Shown here: positions 1 to 9,294 of the stretch, one piece after another | Position numbering within the stretch: position 1 is the first letter of the stretch | Layout: every line of letters begins with the position of its first letter | From: JALHNI01 sp965229305 | GTDB taxonomy: Bacteria > Acidobacteriota > Terriglobia > Bryobacterales > Bryobacteraceae | Direction: 5' to 3' | Length of the DNA stretch: 64,000 nt | NCBI GenBank assembly: GCA_965229305.1 | Contig: CBDDIZ010000019.1 | Coordinates: 1-64,000, forward strand | The notes under the pieces: generated by a model | What the model saw: only the letters and a program-made list of their open reading frames with translations | Database searches by the model: none | What the model was told of the DNA's origin: nothing | Made by a program: the position numbers and the translations under genes

Positions 1-741
1 CTAGGATTGGGGCGAGCCGAGCCATGACCAATCGCCGGTGCGCGGCGCCTCCACTAAGTCGAAGTAAATGGATTCGAGGGAACGATCGCGCCCTCGCGCC
101 GTGAGTCGAAGACGACTTTCCCGGCGCGAATCATCATCACCTGCGTCGCAATCTCTTCGACGATCGAGAGGATGTGCGAGGTCATGAAGATGGTGACGCC
201 GCGCGGGGCAATCGACACGAGTAAGTCGCGAATGGTTTTCGATACGACCGGTCCAGCCCTTCGAACGGCTCGTCCAGAAACAGGACGCGCGGATTCGGCA
301 GCAGGGCCATGGCCAGCGCGGTCTTCTTGCGCATGCCGTAGGAGCACTCGTCGAGAAACGTGCGGCGGCCGTCTTCGAGCACCAATGCCTGGAGTAACTC
401 CGACGTCCGGCGCTCTGTTTCCTGCTTTTCGAGGCCGTAGACGGCGCCGGTGAGGGTGAGATGCTCTTCGATCGTCAGTGAGTCGAAAAGGCCTAAGGTC
501 TCCGGCAGTACGCCCACGGCGCGCGACAGAGCCGGAGTGGCCGAAAGCAAGGAACGCCGGCCACGGTCGCCGAGCCGGAGGTCGGCGCGAGGAGACCGGT
601 GAGCATCTTGACGGCCGTCGACTTGCCGGCTCCGTTTGGCCCCAGGAAGGCGCAGATGGAGCCCGCTTCAATCTCGAGATCGAGCGCGTCGACGGCGGTG
701 TAATCGCCGTAAGTCTTGGTCAGTTTTCGAGCAACGATCAT
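1..741 (-). pseudogene. ABC transporter ATP-binding protein, three frameshifts
   Basis: ATPase subunit of an ABC exporter, split over reading frames. The ATG at 741 overlaps the MFS stop (ATGA). The first frame carries Walker A (GPNGAGKST). Near 550 the reading must move to a second frame for the signature region (SYGMRKK) and Walker B (LFLDEPFEGLD). Near 250 a third frame supplies the H-loop (MTSHIL). Near 80 a fourth move, back to the starting frame, gives the family-typical end LESIYFDLVE and a TAG at bases 1-3. All three moves equal a one-base deletion; the middle one is explained by one C missing from a CCC that would restore LDPVVSKT. It is either a decaying gene or a run of sequencing deletions. 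No permease gene is visible; it may lie to the left of the window. Confidence 0.8.
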
Positions 742-1940
742 TCGCCTTGTTGAGCGGCCAGCCGCTCCATCTCCTCATGCTCCGTGGGAGGCCGTTTGTG
801 AATTTCGGGCAACGTGAGGGCGATGGCCAGACCCACCAGCGGAATTCCGGCGACCGCCAAAAACATGTGCTCGATGGAGGAGTGGTCGGCCAGCCAGCCC
901 AATAGCGGCGAAGCGACGCCGCCGACGGTGGTGGCCAGGCCAATCGTAATTCCCGACGCCGTGCCGACGCGGTTCGGCAGATACTCCTGCCCGAGCACCA
1001 CCATCACGCTGAAGTGAATAAACAGGGCGATGCCGAGCGGGATGAGTAACAGCGTAGCCAGGGTGACATCGCGAACCTGCTGGAGTAACCAGATCGTCGG
1101 TCCGAGTAAGGCGAAGGCGATCACGATGACGCGCTTGCGGCTCCAGCGATCGGCCATCTGGCCGCCCAGCAGCGTACCGACGGCGCCCGCTGCGAGTAAG
1201 ATCGAAAGCGCGGTGCCGCCGGCGGACTTGGACTGGTGCAAGACCTCGATCCAGAAGATAGGCAGGAAGGTGTAAATGCCGAACGAAACGGTGGACCGCG
1301 CCGCGACACAGCCGCTGAGCCGCCAGAAGGCGCTCCAACGGTCTACGCCGCCGGCGCCTGTGCGCTTCCGATGCGCCTGACGTTCGCTCGCCACGCGCTC
1401 CAGATAGCCTAGCTGCGACAGCAACAAGCCGGCCATGAGGATCGCGGGCGCGAGTAGCCACGCGACGCCGCCCAGACCGTAGGCGACCATCGCCTGCGTG
1501 GCTAAGAAGGGGCCCAGCGCGAAGCCGGCATTGCCGCCCACCGCAAACCAACTCATGCCGGTGGCATGCTTATCGCCGGCGGAAAGCATTACCAGACGCG
1601 CGGCTTCGGGATGAAAGGCCGCGATGCCGGAGCCAGCCAGCATCATGGCCAGCAGCGCCATCGGATAACTGGGCGACCATCCGGCTAGCGCTAAACCAAT
1701 CGCGCCGACCAACAGACCGGCCGGCAGCAACCAGGGCGAATTCTTACGATCGGCCATGTGGCCGAACCAGGGCTGAATCACGGAGGAGACGACATTGGCC
1801 GCAAACACGAGGCTCGCCGCCGCGGCGTAAGTGTACTTACGTTCGGAGACGAAGAACGGCACTAAGGCCGGTACGGCGCCCTGACTGATGTCGATGAACG
1901 CGTGGCTGACGGTCACCGTCGAAACCGCGCGTAAGTTCAT
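738..1940 (-). CDS. MFS transporter, fosmidomycin-resistance (Fsr)-like
   Basis: A 400-residue major facilitator protein, predicted to be an inner-membrane drug or metabolite exporter with about 12 membrane helices. The N-terminal half has an MFS loop (GHMADR after helix 2) and the GSGIAAFHPEAAR stretch that resembles the Fsr group. A second loop copy (GGQMADRWSRK) opens the C-terminal half, as expected for the family. The start overlaps the nusB stop as ATGA and the stop overlaps the ABC ATPase start the same way, so translation is probably coupled along a ribH-nusB-MFS-ABC operon. The substrate cannot be told from sequence. Confidence 0.85.
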   Translation of the reverse strand: MNLRAVSTVTVSHAFIDISQGAVPALVPFFVSERKYTYAAAASLVFAANVVSSVIQPWFGHMADRKNSPWLLPAGLLVGAIGLALAGWSPSYPMALLAMMLAGSGIAAFHPEAARLVMLSAGDKHATGMSWFAVGGNAGFALGPFLATQAMVAYGLGGVAWLLAPAILMAGLLLSQLGYLERVASERQAHRKRTGAGGVDRWSAFWRLSGCVAARSTVSFGIYTFLPIFWIEVLHQSKSAGGTALSILLAAGAVGTLLGGQMADRWSRKRVIVIAFALLGPTIWLLQQVRDVTLATLLLIPLGIALFIHFSVMVVLGQEYLPNRVGTASGITIGLATTVGGVASPLLGWLADHSSIEHMFLAVAGIPLVGLAIALTLPEIHKRPPTEHEEMERLAAQQGE

Positions 1941-2398
1941 TTCGCTTTTTCCGCGGCGCGCGGAGCTGGCTGATCGGCTTCGATGCTCTTGGCCACGGCA
2001 TCGAGCACGCCATTGATAAAGCCGATGCTCTCGTCGCCGGAGAAGCGACGGGCGAGCTCGATGGCTTCGTCGATGACAATGGCCGAGGCGCTTTCGCCGC
2101 GCATCAACTCGTAAGTCGCAACGCGCAGGATGTTCCGGTCCACGGACGGCATGCGCTCGAGACGCCAGTTCTGCGAGTGTTTGGTAATGGTCTCATCGAT
2201 GCGCTCGCGCTGGTCGATGGTGCCGTACACCAGAGCCTCCATGAAGCGATCGCGCTCCATCCGAACTTCGGGCAGATCTTCCGCCGAGTAGAGGGTTGTG
2301 TAGAAGGCATTGAGGGCGTCGGAGACGTCCAGTTTGCGCTGATCCCAGGAGAAGAGGACTTGGAGGGCGCGTTCGCGTGATTTACTGCGGCCCGGCAT
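1937..2398 (-). CDS. nusB: Transcription antitermination factor NusB
   Basis: A 153-residue all-helical RNA-binding protein. In the known family NusB pairs with NusE (S10) on boxA RNA to keep RNA polymerase processive in rRNA operons. The N-terminus SRERALQVLFSWD and the C-terminal segment with IVIDEAIELARRFS and FINGVLDAVAK are the conserved NusB blocks, and the length is typical. The start codon shares one base with the ribH stop (TAATG). The ribH-nusB pairing is widespread in bacteria and supports both names. Confidence 0.95.
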   Translation of the reverse strand: MPGRSKSRERALQVLFSWDQRKLDVSDALNAFYTTLYSAEDLPEVRMERDRFMEALVYGTIDQRERIDETITKHSQNWRLERMPSVDRNILRVATYELMRGESASAIVIDEAIELARRFSGDESIGFINGVLDAVAKSIEADQPAPRAAEKAK

Positions 2399-2868
2399 TA
2401 GGCGCGCAGCTTCTTGAGGAGATTCGCCATTTCAATGGCGGTCAGGGCGGCGTCGGAGCCTTTGTTGCCGCTCTTGCCTCCGGCGCGATCCATCGCCTGT
2501 TCGAGCGTGTTGGTGGTGAGTACGCCGAAGGCGACGGGAATGCCGGCTTCGAGCGCGGCCGCCCCCACTTTGGCGGATTCGCCCGCCACGTAGTCAAAGT
2601 GCGACGTGTCGCCGCGGATGACGCAACCCAGCGTCAGGATGCCGTCGTGCCGGCTTTGTTTGGCGATCTCGCGGACCACCAGGGGCATTTCATACGCGCC
2701 CGGAACGCGAACAATTTCAAGATCTTCAGTGCGCACGCCGGAACGCGCCAGCGTGTCCAGGGCGCCGCCGAGCAATCGATCGGTGATCAGGCTGTTGAAC
2801 CGGCTGACGATGATCGCGAAGCGCAGTCCGGCGCCATTCAGCTCGCCTTCAATGGTTTTGGGATGCAT
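2398..2868 (-). CDS. ribH: 6,7-dimethyl-8-ribityllumazine synthase
   Basis: Penultimate enzyme of riboflavin synthesis; it condenses 5-amino-6-ribitylaminouracil with 3,4-dihydroxybutanone phosphate and usually assembles as a 60-mer shell or pentamer. Seen here are the substrate-binding SRFN near the N-terminus, the GAYEMP loop, and LGCVIRGDTSHFDYV with the catalytic histidine. I start at 2868 (MHPKTIEGEL), about 156 residues. An ATG 12 codons upstream adds an unlike tail that would reach towards the divergent esterase. First gene of the ribH-nusB-MFS-ABC operon; no other riboflavin gene is nearby. Confidence 0.93.
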   Translation of the reverse strand: MHPKTIEGELNGAGLRFAIIVSRFNSLITDRLLGGALDTLARSGVRTEDLEIVRVPGAYEMPLVVREIAKQSRHDGILTLGCVIRGDTSHFDYVAGESAKVGAAALEAGIPVAFGVLTTNTLEQAMDRAGGKSGNKGSDAALTAIEMANLLKKLRA

Positions 2869-2917
2869 GGAAAAGGGTCTACTACTTGAGTTTAGCGTAT
2901 GCATTTACACTGGTGTC

Positions 2918-3754
2918 TTGGGCAAGCTACGCGCCGTGCCGGGCTGGAAATCGCAGTTTCTGGCCGAACGGCAGATCACCATCTACACCCCTCCCGGCTA
3001 TGACGAGACCGAGACCCGATATCCGGTGCTCTACCTGCACGATGGCCAGAATCTGTTTGAAAGCCACCGCGCCTTTGTGCCGGGCGAGATCTGGCACGTG
3101 CAATCCACCGCGGATGCGCTGATCCGTTCGGGCGAGATGGAGCCCTTGATCATTGTGGGGATCGACCATGCCGGCGCGCAGCGGATCGACGAGTACACGC
3201 CCACCGTGGATCTGCGCTCGCGGCGGGGCGGGCTCGCGAAGCTCTATAGCCGCCTGATTGTGGAAGAGCTGAAGCCGTGGATCGATAGCGAATATCACAC
3301 GCAGCCCGATGCGTGCCACACGGCGCTCGGCGGCAGTTCCCTGGGCGGCCTGGTAACGCTCTATCTCGGCTTCCGTTCGCCGCATGTCTTTGGCCGGCTG
3401 GCCATTATGTCGCCGTCGCTGTGGTGGGATCGCAAGATCATGCTGCAGCGGTTACGAGCCAATATCCATCGGCGCCGCACGCGTGTCTGGCTCGACATCG
3501 GCACGCGCGAAGGCCGCGCCTACGTCCAAACCGTCCTTCAGACCCGGCAGTTGCGAGACGAACTCCTCGCGCGCGGGTGGCGCCAGGGCGAGGACCTTTT
3601 CTATTGCGAAGATCCGGGCGCGATGCACAACGAGCGCGCGTGGGCACACCGGCTGCCCATGGCGTTGAAGTTTCTCTTTCCACCACCGCATGTGCTCGAC
3701 GTCTGCGGTCCGCTGCCGAAGCCGCAACGGGTGCGGGAAGACACGATCTGGTAA
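2918..3754 (+). CDS. Esterase D/enterochelin-esterase-like alpha/beta hydrolase
   Basis: Serine hydrolase of the PF00756 esterase family. Visible: the strand ITIYTPPGYDE, the oxyanion segment PVLYLHDGQNLFE, the nucleophile elbow GGSSLGG, and a late histidine in DPGAMHNERAWAHRLP, which is the usual catalytic His position. No signal peptide is evident, so a cytoplasmic role on an ester or peptide substrate is likely. The start is uncertain: the frame has no good ATG after the ribH promoter region, and TTG 2918 or GTG 2936 are the best candidates. It is divergent from ribH with a gap of about 50 bases. Confidence 0.8.
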   Translation: MGKLRAVPGWKSQFLAERQITIYTPPGYDETETRYPVLYLHDGQNLFESHRAFVPGEIWHVQSTADALIRSGEMEPLIIVGIDHAGAQRIDEYTPTVDLRSRRGGLAKLYSRLIVEELKPWIDSEYHTQPDACHTALGGSSLGGLVTLYLGFRSPHVFGRLAIMSPSLWWDRKIMLQRLRANIHRRRTRVWLDIGTREGRAYVQTVLQTRQLRDELLARGWRQGEDLFYCEDPGAMHNERAWAHRLPMALKFLFPPPHVLDVCGPLPKPQRVREDTIW

Positions 3755-3759
3755 CGCGG

Positions 3760-5241
3760 TTAGGGCATCGCCAGCAGGGCGGTCATCGTCACGATCCCCT
3801 GCCAGAGATTGGCGAGCCGCAGATTCTCGTCGAAGCTGTGCTGGCGGTTGTCGTGATTGGCGATCGGCACGCCGACCATCGGCGTGCGCAGTTCCTGCTC
3901 AAACACCCAGAGCGGCACGCTGCCGCCCAGGGACGGCAGCAGCACGAGGTCCGGATGAACCTGCTTGAGCGTCGCGATCACTTCGCGCGAGATGGGCAAA
4001 TCCATGGAGGTGCGCACGGCGTTGTAGCCGTCGCGCCAGACCAGCTTGGCGATCTTCGTGTGTTGTCGACGCTCGGCGTCGGTGGGCTCGTGATCCACCA
4101 CGAAGTAGCCCTGGTCACGAATGTGGGCGCGCAACTTCTCCGCCTGCCGCTGATGATCGTTGCCCTTGACCAGTCGCAGATCGAGCGAGGCCACGGCTTT
4201 CGCGGGCACCACGTTGCGCGCCACCGCCCCGGTGCCGGCACTCTCTAGACCGCGGATATTCAGGCTCGGCAACATGATTCGTTCCACCAGACTCGCGTTG
4301 TTGCCGTCGGTCGCGGCGAGGCCAAGTTCTTCGCGCAACTGTTCGTCGACACCCGGCACCGCCAACAACGCTTTTTTCTCCGCGGCACTGAGCGGCACCA
4401 CGTCGTCGTAGAAGCCTTTCACCAGCACCTTGCCCTCGCCGTCAGTCATCGTGGCCAGCAGACGCGAGAGCATCATGGCGGGATTCGGCGCCCAGTTGCC
4501 GTAGTGGCCGCTATGCAGTTCGCGCTTCGCGCCGTAGACGGTCAGTTCCACGCCCGTCACGCCGCGGACGCCAAAGTAGACCGAGGGCGCGCGATTCTGA
4601 TGCACCGGGCCATCGCAGATGAGCCAGACGTCGCCCGCGAGCTGGTCCTTGTATTTCTGCGCAAGCTGCAGCAGGTGCGGTGACCCCGCCTCTTCCTCGC
4701 CCTCAAAGAAAAATTTGAGGTTCGCGCGCCGCGCAATGCCGAGGGCCTTCATCGCGTCGAGCGCCGCCAGGATGGCCACGATGGGGGCCTTATCATCCGA
4801 GGCCGAGCGGGCGTAGAAGCGCCATTCCGGATCGATCTTGGGAGCGGCCTGCCAGTCCACGGTCTTTCCCTGCAGGTCGCGGACGATGGGCGTCCAGGGC
4901 GGCGACGTCCATTCACGGGGGTCCACCGGCTGGCCGTCATAGTGGGCGTAGAAGATCAGGGTGCGCTGCGCGCCGGGCGTCTTGAGTTCGCCGAGCACAA
5001 CGGGCGGCACGTTGGGCAATTCGAGTAAGCGGGAGTCGATGCCGCGTTCCCGCATCATAGCCAGGATGAGGTCCGCGTTACGGCGGATGTTGGCGTTGTC
5101 ACTGGCCCGGTTGGGGATCTCGAGCAGGCGTTGGTACTCGCGCAGGATCTCCTTCTCTCGCCCTTGCCGCCATTGATGAATTGCTGGCGGATTCACCTGA
5201 GCTACAGCCGCCATCGCCCACAGAGTCATTAACCAGCGCAT
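3760..5241 (-). CDS. Secreted M20-family metallopeptidase
   Basis: Zinc-dependent peptidase/deacylase of about 493 residues with an N-terminal signal peptide (MRWLMTLWAMAAVAQ). M20 landmarks are present: FYAHYDGQPV with the metal histidine, ASDDKAPI with the bridging aspartate, and FFEGEEEAGSP with the catalytic and metal glutamates; a dimerisation domain follows (ELHSGHYGNWAPNP). It probably trims peptides or dipeptides in the periplasm. The frame stays open far upstream of the chosen ATG, but that part is antisense to the next gene. The start lies 24 bases from the divergent neighbour, so each gene's promoter must sit at least partly inside the other. Confidence 0.88.
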   Translation of the reverse strand: MRWLMTLWAMAAVAQVNPPAIHQWRQGREKEILREYQRLLEIPNRASDNANIRRNADLILAMMRERGIDSRLLELPNVPPVVLGELKTPGAQRTLIFYAHYDGQPVDPREWTSPPWTPIVRDLQGKTVDWQAAPKIDPEWRFYARSASDDKAPIVAILAALDAMKALGIARRANLKFFFEGEEEAGSPHLLQLAQKYKDQLAGDVWLICDGPVHQNRAPSVYFGVRGVTGVELTVYGAKRELHSGHYGNWAPNPAMMLSRLLATMTDGEGKVLVKGFYDDVVPLSAAEKKALLAVPGVDEQLREELGLAATDGNNASLVERIMLPSLNIRGLESAGTGAVARNVVPAKAVASLDLRLVKGNDHQRQAEKLRAHIRDQGYFVVDHEPTDAERRQHTKIAKLVWRDGYNAVRTSMDLPISREVIATLKQVHPDLVLLPSLGGSVPLWVFEQELRTPMVGVPIANHDNRQHSFDENLRLANLWQGIVTMTALLAMP

Positions 5242-5265
5242 GGATTCAATGATAGGATCGCGGCG

Positions 5266-6336
5266 ATGTTTTCGCGACGCACGTTCCTCGCCGGCGGCTT
5301 GGCCCTCGCGGCTCCGTTGGAAAGCGCCCCGCTGACGGGCCTGATGAAGCTCACGATGCCGGGCGGAGCGATGGACGACGATACGCTTCGCTACATGGTG
5401 CAATTGGGCGTGGAGTGGGTGACCACCGGCGGACCGGGCGCGCCGACCTACAACACGGAGGGCCGCGTGGTCCCCCGGCCCGGCGACACGGCCGCCGCTC
5501 CCTGGAAAGAAGCCGACCTTCGCCAACTGCAGCAAAAGGTGGCGGCGCACGGCCTGAAGATCGGCAACCTGATGCTGCACGACTTCCGCGACGCGATCCT
5601 CGGCAAGCCGGGCGCGAACGCCGACATCGAGAAGGTGTGCGAGTCGATCCGTGTGGCCGGCAAAGTCGGTATTCCGGTCGTTGAATATAACTGGTACGTT
5701 CTGCGCGCGATGGGCGGCTACTACGAGCAAAAGGGGCGCGGCGATACGGTGATGGCGGCGCACGACTATGCGCGGAGCCGGAATCTGCCCGTGCTGCCGG
5801 ATGTTGGCACGCATACGGCCGCCGAGGTTTGGCCGCGCTACGAGAAGTTCCTCAAGGCGGTGGTGCCGGTGGCCGAGCGCGCGGGCGTCCGGCTGGCGGT
5901 GCATCCGAACGATCCGCCGCCGCCGAAGTACCGCGGCGTGGAACAGGTGCTGGGCTCCGTCGACGGACTCAAGCGCGTCTGCGAAATCGTCAAGAGTCCG
6001 GCGAACGGCATTACGCTCGACACCGGCGTGACGCGCGAGATGGGCGCCAACGTCGTCGAGACGATCCAATGGTTCGGCCAGCGCGACCAGATCAACCACG
6101 TGCACTTCCGCAACGTCCTGATGCAGGTGCCTCGGGAGAAGTACACCGAAACGTTCATCGATGCCGGCGACAACGACATGTTCGCCTGCCTGCGCGCGCT
6201 GCATGCCACTCGCTATCCGCGCCTCATCCACCCGGACCACGTTCCGAAGTTCCCGAACGATCCGAACCTGAAGGCGGGCTGGGGCTACGCGGTGGGCCAC
6301 ATCAAGCAGATGATGCGGCAATTGCCTAAATCTTGA
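5266..6336 (+). CDS. Tat-exported mannonate dehydratase-like TIM-barrel protein
   Basis: A 356-residue sugar-acid dehydratase/isomerase-type barrel. The N-terminus FSRRTFLAGG is a Tat signal. Similarity to UxuA (D-mannonate to 2-keto-3-deoxygluconate) shows in GVRLAVHPNDPPPPKYRG, in NHVHFRNV and in GDNDMFACLRAL. Classical UxuA is cytoplasmic, so the exported form probably has a different or unproven substrate. It fits the neighbourhood of exported sugar-acid enzymes (amidohydrolase and enolase-superfamily protein further on). A xylose-isomerase-like epimerase is the main alternative. Confidence 0.75.
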   Translation: MFSRRTFLAGGLALAAPLESAPLTGLMKLTMPGGAMDDDTLRYMVQLGVEWVTTGGPGAPTYNTEGRVVPRPGDTAAAPWKEADLRQLQQKVAAHGLKIGNLMLHDFRDAILGKPGANADIEKVCESIRVAGKVGIPVVEYNWYVLRAMGGYYEQKGRGDTVMAAHDYARSRNLPVLPDVGTHTAAEVWPRYEKFLKAVVPVAERAGVRLAVHPNDPPPPKYRGVEQVLGSVDGLKRVCEIVKSPANGITLDTGVTREMGANVVETIQWFGQRDQINHVHFRNVLMQVPREKYTETFIDAGDNDMFACLRALHATRYPRLIHPDHVPKFPNDPNLKAGWGYAVGHIKQMMRQLPKS

Positions 6337-6367
6337 CGCCTAAGTCGCGTTTGCCGCAGACTAAGGC

Positions 6368-9286
6368 ATGCGGTGGATCGTACTTCTCTGCGGAACTGGC
6401 TGGCTGGTCGCCGCTGAGCCGGTCCGCTACACTGCGCCGAAGGACGGGCTGCTTCATGTTTCCGTACACCGCGCCTACAGCGAGTTGCCGGCCGACGTCA
6501 CCGTCACCGGGCTTAACGAGCTTCGTTCCTACACGCCGGAGAATACGCAAACCCATCCCGGGCAGCGCGCTTTCCGCGCCGGGCTAGTGCGGCGCGGGCA
6601 GACCTATGAGATCAGCACGTCAGCGCCCGGCGACCTGAATTACGAGCTCCTCGAGCCGCCCAATGGCGCGGACCCCGAGCGCGCGGTGGCGGCCGGGATG
6701 TCCTGGCTGATTCGGGCCGCCGACAGTTGGCTGCAGAACCAGCCTCGGCATGGCGCGATCGAACGGGCGGGGCAAAGGCAGCATCCCGAAGCGCGCGCCT
6801 GTATCGCCTGCCACATCACGCAGTTCACGACTCGCGCATATCTGACGGCGATGAAGAACGGCTATCCGGTGCATGACGCGCCGGCGCTGGCCGCGGTGAC
6901 CGCGCGGCTGCGCGAGAATCCGCGCCCACTCTACGGACATGCCGGCGTGAACTGGGCGCGCGTGATCTATTCGGCTCGCACGGTTTCGAGCCGCTTGCCG
7001 TTGCTTTGGTCGGCGCATCGGGAGGCGACGGGCCAGCACGTGGAAGCCGATCGCGACTTGATTTTGGGCGCGGCTCGCTTCCTGCTGCTGAGCGATGAGT
7101 GCCAGCAGTTGCGTCCTGAGGCCGATGGCGCGCGTCCGGAAGTGAGTGGCTTTGAGATTGCCTGGCAGTCCTGGCGGACGTTCCAACTCGCCGCGCGGCT
7201 CGAACCGGCCAATCCCGTGTGGCCCCGGCAGACGGCGTGCGTTGCCAACCTGCTGACGACGGCGTCGCCGGCCAACACCATCGATGCCGCCTGGCGCCTG
7301 ATCGCCTTAGCCGAACTCGGCCGGCCGACCGCGGGGGCGATTACGCAGCTTCTGGCACTGCAACAGGCCGATGGCCGCTTCGCCTTGACGCTGGAGGCGA
7401 AGGCGCCGGCGGCTGACTTCGTCAGTTATCACGTCCTCTATGCGCTCGCCGTAGCTGGCCATCGCGGACCGGCCGTGGAGCGTTTGGCCAAGACTCTGCT
7501 CGCCGCGCAACGGCCCGATGGCAGTTGGAAGGGCGCGCCCGTCGACAAGGGCTTCGATACCCCTTTCCGCGAAACTCAGTTTGCGGTGATGGCCTTGAGC
7601 GAGCTCTATCGCCGACGGCCGGCCACCGTCACCCCGCCGATCCAACTCAGCAGCCGGCCCGACGTGTGGCGCTCGGCGAGTCGCGACGCCGAACAGCGGC
7701 GGCTGCTCGCCCGCCTCGCCGAGGATCCCGCCGCCGTTGAAGCGTTCGCCGCATCGCTGGACGAGAACCTCGGCATGCTGCGCGAATGGCAACGCGCGAT
7801 CCGCCAACCGGCGGAGGCGGCTCGCGTGGAAGCGGGTCTGCGGGCGGATAGCCAGAGGCAAGCCACGCTGCTCGCCGATGCCTTACGCCAAGGCTCGCGC
7901 ACCGTTCGGCTGCGCGTGCTCCAGGCGATGGCAACCGTCGTCTCGGTGGAGGGCTTTCCCGCTCGGCCCCGCGTCGGCAACGACATGGAGGCGCCTCAAC
8001 TGCTGGCCGACGACGGGCAGAAACTCGAGAAAGCCATCCTGGCCTGTGTGGATGGGCGCGACCCGGAATTGACGGCCGCGGCGCTCCGCGCGGGCACGGC
8101 GCTCAGCGACGTCCTTTCGCCGGACTTTGCGCTGGCGTTGCTCGAGTTGCCGGTGGACCAGAGTCCGGTGCTGCGCGAAGCTTACGGTCCCGGTGGGCGC
8201 GGGCGGCTCACCTTGAGCCGCGACGGCCGTTATCCGGCGGCGATGCCTGCCGTGCTCACTCGCTTGCTGACGGCGCGCGACCCACAGGCGTTAGCGCTGG
8301 TGCTGCCGCTGCTCGCGAGCCTCGAACCCGGCGATAGCCTGACCCGCGACATCGACCTGCAAGGCGCCATGGACTCGCTGTTGCGCGCGCAGCCGACGGC
8401 CGAAGTCGTTAAGGCCGCGGCAGTCTTTCCCCGTCTTGCCGATGGCCCGCTGATGCGCACGCAAGTTCTGGCGGCGATGGCGTCGCCGGACCCGGCTCTG
8501 CGCCAAGCGGCGGTCGAAGTGGTGGTGGAGCGTTACATCGTCAACCCGAACCTCGCCGCGATGACCGGCCAGTTCCTGGGCAACGCGCGCGGTCCCGCCC
8601 AGCGCCTGCTGCTCGATTCGCTGGACCCCAGCCGTGTCGCCTTTCGGCTTGATCTGGTGAACGCCTATAGCCCGCCGCGCTTCGAGGTCCCCGCCGACGC
8701 CAACATCCTGGGGCTGGAGTTCGTGCAGGAGTTTGTCCGCGTCAGTCTATTGAGCCATGATCCGCAAGTGCAGGCCGCCGCGCTCGACCTCACTCGCAAA
8801 CATGCACGGCTGCACAGTCTGCCCGCGATTCAGTCCGCGCTCGTGCGGGTGAATGAGTCTCCTTCGGCGCGCACGCGGCTGGTGACCCGCGCGCTGTTGG
8901 ACAAGCGCGAGCCGACGCTGGAGCCCGAAGCTCTGCTCGACTTTGCTTACTTTCGCGAACGGATTCAGCCGATCCTCGAGCGGCCCGCCGCCGATGGCCG
9001 ATCCTGCATCATGTGCCATGCGTCCAACGCACGCTTCCCGCTGAAGCCGGAGGCTCGCGCCAATTACCAGTCCGTCGCGCGCAAGGTGACTCTGGCGGAC
9101 CCGACGGAAAGCCCGGTGCTGCGCAAACCTTTGCTGCCAGGCGTCACCTCCGACGGCGACGTCTTCCGGACCTCGCACAATGGCGGCGAGCGGTGGCCCG
9201 GCCGCACCGGCAGCCCCGAGTATCAAACGATCCTCGAATGGATTCGCGGCGGCCAACTTCCCGTGGCGAGCGCCGGCGGCCAGTAG
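6368..9286 (+). CDS. Large secreted protein: two c-type haem sites around an alpha-toroid/HEAT core
   Basis: A 972-residue protein with a signal peptide (MRWIVLLCGTGWLVAAEP). A haem-binding CIACH sits at residues 145-149 and a second, CIMCH, at 880-884. Between about 250 and 440 are repeats resembling prenyltransferase/squalene-cyclase toroids (LLALQQADGRF, LLAAQRPDGSW); from about 500 to 830 come helical HEAT-like repeats. The C-terminal haem segment resembles planctomycete-type cytochrome domains, including the HNGGERWPG stretch before the end. Probably a periplasmic electron carrier or scaffold; no enzyme activity can be assigned. It lies 31 bases after the preceding gene on the same strand. 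Confidence 0.7.
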   Translation: MRWIVLLCGTGWLVAAEPVRYTAPKDGLLHVSVHRAYSELPADVTVTGLNELRSYTPENTQTHPGQRAFRAGLVRRGQTYEISTSAPGDLNYELLEPPNGADPERAVAAGMSWLIRAADSWLQNQPRHGAIERAGQRQHPEARACIACHITQFTTRAYLTAMKNGYPVHDAPALAAVTARLRENPRPLYGHAGVNWARVIYSARTVSSRLPLLWSAHREATGQHVEADRDLILGAARFLLLSDECQQLRPEADGARPEVSGFEIAWQSWRTFQLAARLEPANPVWPRQTACVANLLTTASPANTIDAAWRLIALAELGRPTAGAITQLLALQQADGRFALTLEAKAPAADFVSYHVLYALAVAGHRGPAVERLAKTLLAAQRPDGSWKGAPVDKGFDTPFRETQFAVMALSELYRRRPATVTPPIQLSSRPDVWRSASRDAEQRRLLARLAEDPAAVEAFAASLDENLGMLREWQRAIRQPAEAARVEAGLRADSQRQATLLADALRQGSRTVRLRVLQAMATVVSVEGFPARPRVGNDMEAPQLLADDGQKLEKAILACVDGRDPELTAAALRAGTALSDVLSPDFALALLELPVDQSPVLREAYGPGGRGRLTLSRDGRYPAAMPAVLTRLLTARDPQALALVLPLLASLEPGDSLTRDIDLQGAMDSLLRAQPTAEVVKAAAVFPRLADGPLMRTQVLAAMASPDPALRQAAVEVVVERYIVNPNLAAMTGQFLGNARGPAQRLLLDSLDPSRVAFRLDLVNAYSPPRFEVPADANILGLEFVQEFVRVSLLSHDPQVQAAALDLTRKHARLHSLPAIQSALVRVNESPSARTRLVTRALLDKREPTLEPEALLDFAYFRERIQPILERPAADGRSCIMCHASNARFPLKPEARANYQSVARKVTLADPTESPVLRKPLLPGVTSDGDVFRTSHNGGERWPGRTGSPEYQTILEWIRGGQLPVASAGGQ

Positions 9287-9294
9287 AGCGCGGC

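Noticed and set aside
2869..2917. FMN riboswitch ahead of ribH
   Set aside because: Only about 50 bases separate the divergent genes, too few for the element, and no RFN-like conserved boxes are seen.
5242..6321. Upstream extension of the M20 peptidase frame
   Set aside because: It is antisense to the Tat-exported barrel gene, and the signal peptide begins at ATG 5241.
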